In this document: positions 1-7,130 of the stretch, piece after piece
Layout: every line of letters begins with the position of its first letter
How positions within the stretch are numbered: position 1 is the stretch's first letter
Assembly: GCA_003024985.2 (NCBI GenBank)
Contig: PXIH01S0012422.1
DNA from: Euperipatoides rowelli
Lineage: Eukaryota > Onychophora > Udeonychophora > Euonychophora > Peripatopsidae
Length of the DNA: 10,401 nt
Direction: 5' to 3' (one strand)
Translations under genes and position numbers: made by a program
The notes under the pieces: model-generated
What the model saw: the letters and a program-made list of their open reading frames with translations, nothing else
Told to the model about the DNA's origin: nothing
The model's database searches: none

Positions 1-4
1 CACA

Positions 5-48
5 TAAAAATGACGTCACAACATCATAATGTTGTGACGTCATTTTTA
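5..48. repeat. Perfect hairpin with two CRE palindromes
   Basis: Two 20-base arms (5-24 and 29-48) are exact reverse complements around a 4-base spacer (CATA). Each arm holds the 8-base palindrome TGACGTCA (11-18 and 35-42), the consensus cAMP-response element bound by CREB/ATF bZIP factors. The hairpin directly precedes a decayed tandem repeat, so it is more likely part of a small foldback or MITE-like element than a promoter. The arms and sites are read directly; the regulatory role is inference. Confidence 0.85.
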
Positions 49-51
49 CAT

Positions 52-262
52 GGCGCTCTTGTATGGATACCCTGTCCTGAACCTTAAATGAGGTAAAATG
101 AAGCAAAAATCTAGGGGGGCGCTCTTGCTTGGATACCCCTTGGATTTCCTTCAGAATGGTAAAAAAGTCAAAATGCAGTGATGGCGTTCTTGTTCAGCGA
201 TGGCGCTATATACCTATGTTTTAACAAGAAATAGGGGGGGGGGGAGCGCTCTTGGTCGGCAT
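52..262. repeat. Decayed ~65-base tandem repeat, about four units
   Basis: The core GGCGCTCTTG recurs at 52-61 and 118-127, with one change at 183-192 (GGCGTTCTTG) and at 245-254 (AGCGCTCTTG). Unit starts are 66, 65 and 62 bases apart. Units 1 and 2 also share GGATACCC just after the core. Three units end in a G-rich run (GGGG, and G11 at 234-244). The region is much richer in G+C than its surroundings. It may be an internal tandem array of a transposon, because it abuts the CRE hairpin. Confidence 0.65.
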
Positions 263-283
263 TCTACGGTATATAAATTGATC

Positions 284-306
284 TTAGGTTTTGAAGTGTG
301 GTCATT
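284..306. repeat. Left copy of 23-base direct repeat
   Basis: The 23 bases beginning TTAGGTTTTGAAGTGTGG are repeated exactly at 669-691. Both copies are followed by T-rich sequence. The two copies bracket the segment that ends with the 200-base palindrome. Confidence 0.85.
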
Positions 307-399
307 ATTATTTATGTATTCTTTTTTTTTTTTTTACTTTTTTTCATTTATGTTATAAGTTTGTAATGTTGACTCTATGCAGTAAGACAATGGTCTTTC

Positions 400-437
400 C
401 CAATACTTTGTATTGGTTGTATGAAAATAAATAAACA
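400..437 (+). other. Possible 3' tail of a retroposed element
   Basis: A 7-base stem (CCAATAC/GTATTGG, 400-406 and 410-416) is followed at once by a TTGTATGAAAATAAATAAAC tail containing AATAAA. A short hairpin followed by an A-rich tail with polyadenylation signals is typical of the 3' ends of SINE/LINE copies. No coding remnant is attached, so this is a weak inference. Confidence 0.3.
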
Positions 438-470
438 AATCATGTTACAATTTATTTGTTCCTGATTGTA

Positions 471-670
471 AATCTAGGTGTTGACTGGGGCCTTAGATTG
501 CTAACCTGTTCAAATTGATCTCATGGTTATTTATTTTTTACAAATGTTTGTCCTCAATTAATGGATAATGTATTATCCATTAATTGAGGACAAACATTTG
601 TAAAAAATAAATAACCATGAGATCAATTTGAACAGGTTAACAATCTAAGGCCCCAGTCAACACCTAGATT
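471..670. repeat. Near-perfect 200-base palindrome (foldback)
   Basis: The arms 471-569 and 572-670 are reverse complements over 99 positions with one mismatch (C501 against A640). The spacer is only GT (570-571). Complementarity stops sharply at both outer ends (A470 against A671). Each arm begins with AATCTAGGTGTTGACTGGGG and has no open reading frame. No target-site duplication was found at the immediate ends. It could be a recent foldback transposon or MITE, a palindromic duplication, or a sequencing or assembly foldback artefact. Near-identity of the arms means recent origin, gene conversion or artefact. Confidence 0.95.
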
Positions 671-691
671 AGGTTTTGAAGTGTGGTCATT
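669..691. repeat. Right copy of 23-base direct repeat
   Basis: This is an exact copy of 284-306. Its first two bases are the last two of the palindrome's right arm, so the palindrome ends where this repeat starts. Confidence 0.85.
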
Positions 692-955
692 TTTCTTTTC
701 TTTTTTGTTGAATTATTATTTTTAAATGTCATTTATCATCTGTATCTATATGATTAATTCTTATCTACGATTGACTGGTTGCATCTTTGTCTCGGACTAC
801 AGATTACTTAATTTGTAATGGCGGTCCTACTGGCTTCAATCTACATCGCATCAAGTAACTTCTTATATCATTAGTTAATGCCTTACCTTAATGCTATAAC
901 CATCTGTAATGTTTTGTTTGATGACTATGTAGTTACTAGTTCTCTTTACACAATT

Positions 956-978
956 TATAATTGCGTCTTGCAATTATA
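956..978. repeat. Small perfect hairpin
   Basis: The 9-base arms TATAATTGC (956-964) and GCAATTATA (970-978) pair exactly around a 5-base loop, GTCTT. No poly(T) tract or gene is attached, so a function cannot be assigned. Confidence 0.6.
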
Positions 979-1471
979 TGTGTCCACCTGGATTATAAAT
1001 GGGAAGTGCATTATGAATGTCGTCTGATTTGACCTTGTGCTGTTGACAATTCTTTATTTGTTATTTCCAATCATATTTGTATTGGCAACGTATGTAAATG
1101 AAGCACATATCCATAGGAGCTAGGGCCTCATATTTTAAAAACATTTAATTGCATTTAATTTATTTGTATATTATTTTTTTTTTTCATATTTGTATGTGAA
1201 TACATATCGGTCTACAGCTTGATATAAGTTCTAGAACTATTCTGAGATTATTGTGTATGCTATTTTGTTCTAATAAATAAACCTGAATAATAATAAACAA
1301 AACAGGTAATTTTGAAGTGACGTGTATGCAAAACTTTGTAGTAATCTTTGAAACTTTTTTATGAGCTCCAAATCCTACAATTAGAATCTATGGAAGTATT
1401 TTCAAATAGGAACATTTAAAATTGTTTAATGTATTAATTTTAAATATGTTTTTTTTTTTCCTTTATTGTAG

Positions 1472-1515
1472 GTGAGAAATATTTAACAAGAAAAGGGGAA
1501 AAATTTCTGACTTGA
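1472..1515 (+). other. Possible short 3'-terminal exon (weak)
   Basis: A long T-rich tract (1449-1467) ends in ATTGTAG at 1471, a textbook splice acceptor. It is followed by an open stretch from 1474 encoding EKYLTRKGEKFLT and a stop at 1513-1515. AATAAA-type signals lie further downstream (about 1602). Such a short peptide cannot be assigned to a family. In DNA this T-rich, an acceptor-like string can arise by chance. No companion exon on the plus strand was found. Confidence 0.2.
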
Positions 1516-1766
1516 ATTATGAAGCCCAGCTTTTGCTTAAAACAAACAAGTTACTGGTTACAGTACAACACTTTTTGAATTATTTATATAGTATTGCAAA
1601 TAATAAATCCTTTTTTTTTTTTTTTGCTGTAAGATTTTGTATTCTCAGTTTTATCTAAATTCACTAAAAAGCTACTGTAAGTTATTTTTATACCTTACAT
1701 TTTATTTACTTATCTTTGTTACATTGAGAATCATATTTAGAGTTTTGAATAAGAAATATAATAATC

Positions 1767-1789
1767 GCTTCTGTAATCAATACAGAAGC
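1767..1789. repeat. Small perfect hairpin
   Basis: The arms GCTTCTGTA (1767-1775) and TACAGAAGC (1781-1789) are 9 bases each with a 5-base loop, ATCAA. The geometry (9-base stem, 5-base loop) matches the hairpin at 956-978, although the sequences differ. Confidence 0.6.
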
Positions 1790-2532
1790 AAAGGTGCTTA
1801 TATACTGTATTTTGTCCAGTACATAACAGTAACCTGATGGCTCAGTTTTATTATTTTGGGTTAATATTTTTTTTGTGTGTGTATGTGTTTTTTTTTTTTT
1901 ACAAACTTAGACATTGAATTGACCGATTTTAAATCTTAAAACCTGTCATTCCAATGTAACAGAAAAAGAATTAATAGTTTATTACAAATTTTATCCAGTG
2001 AAAACTCACAAATACCATTTTATTTAAATTAATATTTAGTTATTTGATTTTTTTTATATATACTGTACATATTAAGGTTTAGCTGTAATTAAAAAAATAG
2101 GCCAGACTCTTGTAAAGGTGGGAGAGGGAGTGGGGGCATTATTTTTCCAATGATCTTTTACCTAAATAGAGGAGAGTGTTTAGTTCCTTTGGAGGTTACT
2201 AAAGATTATTATATACATTAAGTTGGCACAATCCAGCTCAAAAATATATTGAGGGACAAGTTCTTATATTTGTGAATAAATAATAATAATATTTGGACTG
2301 ACAATACTCATTAAAAAAAATTTAAATGAATAACAGCTCGTATATAGAACTTTATTGAGCTTACGTTTTAAAATATTTCTATTTTTCCCTTTTTTATAGC
2401 CTTGAATTAGTAAAGTTGTAAAAAGAAATCACTAACTAGTAACAAAACTTTACTGCCTTTGATTTATATACCAAATACATCAATAATTTAATGAATAACT
2501 TTACGACATAATGAAACCAATTTATAAACAAA

Positions 2533-2550
2533 TATACTGTATACAGTATA
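2533..2550. repeat. 18-base perfect palindrome built on ACTGTA/TACAGT
   Basis: TATACTGTATACAGTATA is its own reverse complement. It is the longest of many ATACTGTA-type motifs scattered through the window. A related 16-base palindrome occurs at 8540-8555. Confidence 0.8.
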
Positions 2551-2655
2551 GGCTATATAAACATTATTTATATTTACAGTTTTATTCTTTGCCTTTTTTC
2601 ATAAATAGATAGTTTAAATAAAAAGATAAATTAAATTAGAATTTTTTGTTTGCAG

Positions 2656-2736
2656 TCATTTTATTAAATTCTCGGTGTCCAAGAAAATAACTATTTCAAG
2701 TTCTAGTTCTTGTGGTTCTCGCTCAGTTTTGAGAAC
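2656..2736 (-). other. Candidate acidic terminal exon downstream of STING exon (weak)
   Basis: On the minus strand an acceptor-like CCCATAG is followed by 26 open codons (VLKTEREPQELELEI ... NLIK) and a TGA stop at 2656-2658. An AATAAA lies about 70 bases further on (2581-2586). The frame matches the phase 0 end of the STING exon at 2954. However, direct joining would omit the second half of the ligand-binding domain. The stretch is short enough to be open by chance and its pyrimidine tract is poor. It could be an alternative 3' end, a final tail exon, or nothing. Confidence 0.2.
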
Positions 2737-2953
2737 CTATGGGAACCTCTTGAACACACCCTTACACAACATGTAAATCATATAGATGATTAGACAGTAA
2801 TAATTCCCTCATCTCTGAAAAAACTAATGTGTTTTGTTTTTTAATAAAGTTAACTAAACACAAAGAATTCACAAAAAAAAAGAGAAATTTAAAATATGTG
2901 CTAAGGTAAAGTTACAATATATTCATGTTTTATATTTGAAAAAAAAATGTTAC

Positions 2954-3186
2954 CTCGCTATCAGATTTTATCCTATGGACAGTATTGTGATAATTTCGAC
3001 CTTTAACTCCACCGACATCGCTGATAAGTTCATCAATATGTGGTGTTTCAAAATTTTCCAAAGCTGTAACACTAATTTTTTTCTTGCCTTTAATTGAACT
3101 AGGAATTAGGCAACTAGAAGGAAATAAAATCAATAACTTCTTCAGCTTGATTTTATTCTCTGAATCTTTAATGCGTGCCTCAAACC
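2954..3186 (-). CDS. STING exon: first half of the cyclic-dinucleotide-binding domain
   Basis: This is an internal 233-base coding exon of a STING homologue, the endoplasmic-reticulum receptor that binds 2'3'-cGAMP and other cyclic dinucleotides and triggers TBK1/IRF3, NF-kB or autophagy responses. It has two bases completing a split codon, then 77 uninterrupted codons ending in phase 0. FEARI matches human LQARI, and LLILFPSSCLIP matches LYILLPLDCGVP. GVKGRNYHN aligns with human GIKDRVYSN, so the human ligand-contacting Arg238 and Tyr240 correspond to residues 63 and 65 of this exon. The human Arg232 position is Val57. The loop between (KGKKKISVTALENFE) differs from human. Splice sites on the minus strand are TTTCTTTTAG before the exon and GAG/GTAACA after it. 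It joins the exon at 7540-7648 in matching phase. No stop or frameshift is present. The identification was made from memory of the family, not by a search. Confidence 0.9.
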
Positions 3187-3292
3187 CTAAAAGAAACAGA
3201 AAACAAATTAAATCAAGACAAAATCAACACTTAAAAATAATATATAGTTACTGTACATACAGTATACCACATTACAGTTTATTAATTATTAC

Positions 3293-4260
3293 AAATATTT
3301 TACTGTTTTGGATGCAACATAAACATTTTCCCAGATTCTTCTGGACTACAAATGTTCAATGCTTTGCACAATATTACACCGTTGATTTGGTATATTTTGA
3401 TATACCAAACTGCCTTATGACCATAACAGTGTTCCAGAGAGTGATAGCAAATAATTCCTGTTTTATGAATCATATTGATGACATTTTTGTGTATGGTGGG
3501 ACATAATACAACATAAACAAAAATTAAGGCAAATTCTGGACAGAGTACTAAAGTCTGGACTAAAGCTGTCAAGAGAAAAAAAATGCAATTGACAGTTAAA
3601 GAAATACAATACTTAGGCCTTGTAATTACATCTGGGGATATCTAAGTGGATCCCAAGAAGAATGAAGCAATTTCACACATGAAAGCTCCAAAAACAGTGA
3701 CAAAATTGTAGCAATTTCTGGGTTTAGCAACCTAGCCTATCTAGTGATATACATTCTTGAGTTCTCGAATAGGATGGCAGCATTATGAAGCCTACTAAAA
3801 AAAAGGGAATGCCTGGACCTGGTATTCAAATGTCCCTGAAGACAAAGCTCTTAATGAACTTAAAACAGTTATTAACATTGTCACCTATAATGAAAAGGAA
3901 GTTGTATTATCAGTCGACAATAGCAGCTACAGTATAATAAAGGGTCAGCTCAGTTGCAGGCTGGAAAACCTGTCGCTTATACTTTTTTTAACACCTTTGC
4001 AAAAACATTACAGACAAATAGAGAAAGAGCTCTAGCCATGATATATGCATGTCAACATTTTAATAATATTTGGAAGAACTTTCGTGGTGCAGACTAACCA
4101 CAAGCCCTTGTTGGCCATCATAAAGAAGTACTGTACATTGATGAACTCACCCCCAGATTACAAAGATTGGTAATGAAACTGAGATACATAGTAAACTTAA
4201 TTCATGTACCTGGAAAAAGTTATTAGTGGCAGATACACTCAGCCAAGACTCGAGGGAAAT
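3293..4260 (+). pseudogene. Retrotransposon reverse transcriptase and RNase H remnant
   Basis: RT homology starts at NIFTVLDA (3293-3316; the family has VFSxLDA at the first catalytic Asp). It continues through a frame-shifted LPFG-like region to FQRVIANN and the catalytic HIDDIFVYG box (Asp-Asp codons 3477-3482). The connection region reads ILDRVLKSGLKLSREK, QLTVKEIQYLGLVI and QFLGLA. RNase H keeps LSVDNSSYS (first catalytic Asp), GKPVAYT, IEKEL and IYACQHF, and the NHKPLLAIIKK stretch has Asn where the family has Asp (TDHKPL). The end is PRLQRLVMKLRY ... HVPGK ... VADTLSQDS. The reading switches among three frames with at least six stops, so no protein is made. Family assignment rests on motif order and is firm; the clade is not determined. 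Confidence 0.85.
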
Positions 4261-4319
4261 ACAAGTTAAGGCAGACTACTTAAGAAAGTGGTGTGCCCCA
4301 TACATCGAAAATTCAATCA

Positions 4320-4580
4320 CTTATTAAAGACACAAATGAAAATTTAGACTGGTCACAAATAATAATTTACTGTAGAGACAGATGGCCACCAAAACAAAAA
4401 ATATCTAAACTACAATGAGAAAATAATGGGAAGCAAGACACCAGTTTCATTATGTAAAAGTATTGTTACTTAAGGGAATACTGACAATTCAGGAAAGGGA
4501 TATTAAATATACTTTATCAGGGAATGGATCCTGCATCTTGAGAGCTAGACAGTCCATGTACTATCTAGATATGGGAAGGG
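4320..4580 (+). pseudogene. Integrase N-terminal (zinc-binding) remnant, 5' piece
   Basis: The reading is frame-shifted: DTNENLDWSQI then CRDRWPP, and near the end GNGSCILRARQSMYYLDM (to 4573). In gypsy integrases this last part is the GHxG...RAR..YWPGM segment of the HHCC zinc-binding domain. The histidine position reads Asn here and the WPG is changed to YLD. The matching second half (CDTC) is found only after the 1.4-kb insert, starting at 6003, where codons resume without loss. Confidence 0.7.
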
Positions 4581-6002
4581 GGGGGGGAAGACATGGAAGT
4601 TAAAATGTTATGAAAGAACAAATACATGTGGCAATACTACTAAATAAATATTTAGAAACTCGGTTTAATTGTTGTTAGGATTAATTAATCTTACTGCTAA
4701 AATAAAGTTTAGCTCGACTTGATGCATAGAAAATGCATGTAAACATGTATACCAAATATTGAATCACAACGTAGAATAAAGGTACCGTAGTTAATAAAAA
4801 TTATTTTTATTTACTATTAGCCGTTAAAATCAAATCAGAGTTATACAGCAATATATAAATGAATAATTCACATGTAATTAGCTTGTATTGATTTAACTTA
4901 ATTTACTATAATAGTCATTGAATGATTAGAGCTATAAAGTCCAACACATACTGTATATTACAAATTATTAAATAGCTTGACTCAATTCAAATTCAGTCTG
5001 ACATTTATACAGTATATTCAAATGGGATTGAATAATTGAGCAATAACTTTAATACTTATGATTTAAACTATTATATCTCTATAGTTACAGTATGACAAAT
5101 GGATAAATTAACTGGTGTTAGTGTAGACTCCTTTCGTATCAGTATTGTTGCATAAAATATATTGTACAGTTAAAACTTAATAAACCGTTTTGTTCGGGGA
5201 TAAAGTAACATTCATTATTCAGTTAATTATTGTGGTTCACATTTAAACAAACTTGAGGGCGATGCCTATTTTTTTAAAAAACGTTTAACGTGATAAGAGG
5301 TAAATAACTATAGCTATAATGGGATTCCTTGGATTAATGTGGTTGTCACCTTAATGACTCATTAGTATAGCGCCTTATAATAATCATACAAGCATTAAGA
5401 GATATTAATTTGGTTATTTCTGTTATATATTGTGATAGTTGAAGAGTAGCCTATTTGATTTTACTTTCAAACACTTCATACATAAAATTATAACAGTATA
5501 CAATGTGTGTTTAACAATGTGACTCACTCAACTAATGTCAATACATAAAGTTTATAACAGTTCTCTCAAGATATTTTTAAGTCAGTGGATTCAGCTTTCC
5601 AACTTTTTGGCACATGCGTACATGATACGGTACCATTTATTGCAATGTACCTGTCAATATATTTTTTTCTCAATCAATAGTAAGTTAATAGACTCGTTAT
5701 TATAGTAGCTTTGACCAGTCAAGTCTCCTAATGTCAAATACACAGAGTGCTCATTATTACATTTTTTAATAAATGTACATTATATACAGAATACATACCA
5801 TATATATTTAAAGTAGCATATCATATTTAACATTTTTCTGTCATACAAATTTCTAATTAACCATTAATATGTTTAAATGCAAAATACAGTAATCAATCAC
5901 TGTTAAATATTATTATTTTTGAGATTTTGTTTACAGCTCACATTTTTGCATAGCGTTATTTCTCCCTTTTTATCACTATTTTTTCAAAATCTCAATTTTA
6001 AC
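4581..6002. mobile_element. 1.42-kb noncoding insert inside the integrase remnant
   Basis: Integrase homology stops at GAT ATG GGA AGG (to 4579) and resumes at AGG GAT ATT AAA (6003 on), exactly the next codons (WPGM-x-RDIKNL in the family). AGGG is present at both edges (4577-4580 and 6003-6006) and fits a 4-base target-site duplication. The insert has no open frame of note, no clear terminal inverted repeats and the same AT-rich composition as its surroundings. It ends in TTTTAACAG, which also resembles an intron acceptor. An 11-base inverted repeat (5919-5929 and 5985-5995) lies near its right end. Its class is unknown; a nonautonomous transposon is the simplest reading. Confidence 0.55.
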
Positions 6003-6393
6003 AGGGATATTAAAAATCTGGTTTCCAAATGTGACACATGCCAAGGTATGTAAAAAGTACTGTAATAGGAAAGAAACCCTGACACGACATGAGCTACAAG
6101 GACTTCCAAGCTCTAAGGTAGCCATAGATTTTAAAACACATGGAATACTTTATTTCCTGGTTTTGATCGATTACTACACAAAATTTGTAGTGGTTAATAA
6201 TATACCAGACAAAATGGCAATAACAGTAATTATAGCTTTGAAAATATATTTTCAATAAATGTAATTCCTTCAAATATATTCGGACAATGGTCCCCCATTT
6301 GATACTGCTATATAAAATGAATTTCTGGATAAATATGACATAGTGAAAAACATGGCAAATCCAAGGTACCCAGAGTCAAATGGAATGGTATAA
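6003..6393 (+). pseudogene. Integrase remnant: zinc-finger end and DDE catalytic core
   Basis: The frame from 6003 reads RDIKNLVSKCDTCQ (zinc-binding cysteines at 6030 and 6039). After a frame change it reads LPSSKVAIDFKTHG and YFLVLIDYYTKFVVVNNIPDK. AIDF carries the first catalytic Asp (6127-6129). After a stop and shift, SDNGPPF carries the second (6283-6285). PRYPESNGMV (6361-6390) leads to the position of the catalytic Glu, where the codon is TAA. This is the retroviral-type DDE integrase fold used to insert retrotransposon DNA. Several in-frame stops make it non-functional. The two halves of the zinc-binding domain are separated by the preceding insert. Confidence 0.85.
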
Positions 6394-6572
6394 CTGTCAT
6401 ATACTGTGTATAGATAGCAGCACCTTGCAGTATTGTTATTGTATTTTGCCACCGGCTCTTTAGTTTATAATATGTTCTACTCTGATTCTGTATTAAAAGT
6501 AAAAGTTAACTTAAGTTATGTCTCTCGTAATATTTCTTTCTTGGAATATTTCTTAATTGCTGATGAAGGCAA
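6394..6572 (+). other. Unrecognised stretch between integrase core and pol C-terminus
   Basis: Roughly 180 bases lie where the gypsy pol would carry about 80 codons after the catalytic Glu (the AERxVQTxK to RRLRSKLP region). No family motif is legible here in any frame. It may be highly diverged, partly deleted or replaced. The plus-strand open frame from 6433 runs through it without recognisable content. Confidence 0.4.
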
Positions 6573-6917
6573 TCATATAAACTCCCAACTTTGGTGCCAG
6601 GACAATGTGTATATTCACAGGACAAATAAAATACTCATTAGGCAACAAATCATATGATGTTACCACAGAGCAGAATTGTTTAGTGAGAAGAAACAAAATT
6701 TGTCTAAGGCCAAGATGCATCAGCTAGCCACTGGAAAATAAATCGAACACACAGAAAACTTCAATGAATCAACAGAATTAAAGGATACACCATTGATTTC
6801 TGACTCTCAAGACAAACATGATGTGAGCTGTCAACAGACAGAATCATTGACTAACAAGGCTGGAAGATCAGCAGACCACCTAGGCTATAAGACTGGATTT
6901 ATAGATATTTTAATTCT
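6573..6917 (+). pseudogene. Retrotransposon pol C-terminal remnant
   Basis: SYKLPTLVPGQCVYSQDK matches the LPxLxPGDxVxxQD start of the integrase C-terminal (SH3-like) domain. After a frame change, GNKSYDVTTEQNCLVRRNK and ICLRPR match the PRSYxVxTxDGxxYRRNRxHLRP motif. KAGRSADHLGYKTGF resembles the RSGRxxKPPxR tail that ends these polyproteins. A stop follows at TAG (about 6918-6920). Frameshifts and internal stops are present. This shows the 3' end of pol is retained to its terminus. Confidence 0.75.
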
Positions 6918-6970
6918 TAGCTAAAAAATTAAAAAAAAAAAGGTTTTGTTGTATTTACTGTTTATATGTT

Positions 6971-7130
6971 GAAAAAAAAAACGTGTAGTGTGAATAGACT
7001 GCTCTGATCACGGGAGGCATGGTTCACTATATTGGATACCAACGCATGGTTTTGAACCTCGAGTAAAATAAATACCTTGTTTGCGCTTAAGAATTGTTTT
7101 TCTTATATTTCGAGAATATGTTGTTATGAA
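6971..7130 (+). mobile_element. Probable polypurine tract and 3' LTR remnant
   Basis: An A-rich purine run (GAAAAAAAAAA, 6971-6981) is followed by TGTAGTGTGAATAG from 6984, the TG start expected of an LTR. GATCACGGGAGG, a CCTCGAG and then AAATAAATACC (a polyadenylation-type signal, about 7066-7077) follow, all richer in G+C than the surrounding intron. The right end, around TTGTTATGAAC (7121-7131), is uncertain. No 5' LTR copy exists in the window for comparison, so the call rests on position and composition. Confidence 0.45.

Larger units (their letters stand above)
692..2650. other. AT-rich noncoding stretch, no convincing gene
   Basis: Both strands were read for coding signal. Frames are short and the codon content is what random AT-rich DNA gives. 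The longest open frame, plus strand 1637-1837, encodes a Leu/Tyr/Phe-rich peptide with no recognisable domain. The stretch contains several poly(T) runs, two small perfect hairpins, an 18-base palindrome at 2533-2550 and one good-looking plus-strand splice acceptor at 1470-1471. The minus strand was searched for the remaining STING exon (EYATPL-type motif) without success. Confidence 0.6.
3293..7130 (+). mobile_element. Degraded Ty3/gypsy-type LTR retrotransposon, 5' part missing
   Basis: The order RT, RNase H, integrase and pol C-terminus followed by a possible 3' LTR is that of Metaviridae (Ty3/gypsy) retrotransposons. Homology is broken by many stops and frameshifts in all domains, so the copy is old and inactive. 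Gag, protease, the start of RT and the 5' LTR are absent. True LTR elements do not truncate at the 5' end on insertion, so a later deletion is likely. The element lies antisense in the STING intron, the orientation that least disturbs host splicing. The 1,422-base segment 4581-6002 is foreign to it. Confidence 0.85.

Noticed and set aside
1637-1837. Plus-strand 66-codon open frame
   Set aside because: The composition is what AT-rich DNA gives (Leu, Tyr, Phe, Lys). There is no domain, no start context and no splice partner, and it overlaps a hairpin.
2772-2825. Small minus-strand exon between TTTTTTCAG and GTAAGG near 2822-2772
   Set aside because: The splice signals look good, but in the phase required after the STING exon the second codon is a stop, and the peptide has no STING similarity.
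3084-3292. Start of the plus-strand open frame that contains the RT motif
   Set aside because: The first part overlaps the STING exon on the other strand and shows no retrotransposon similarity. Only the portion from about 3293 is homologous.
3300-3572. Minus-strand 90-codon open frame
   Set aside because: It is the reverse shadow of the reverse-transcriptase remnant, whose IDDI motif lies on the plus strand at the same place.
4600-6000. GTTAAAAT near 4599 and its complement near 6000 as terminal inverted repeats of the insert
   Set aside because: Only about 8 AT-rich bases match, and they are not at the left edge of the insert. Too weak to call terminal repeats.
6270-6452. Minus-strand 60-codon open frame
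   Set aside because: It is antisense to the integrase core remnant and has no recognisable content.
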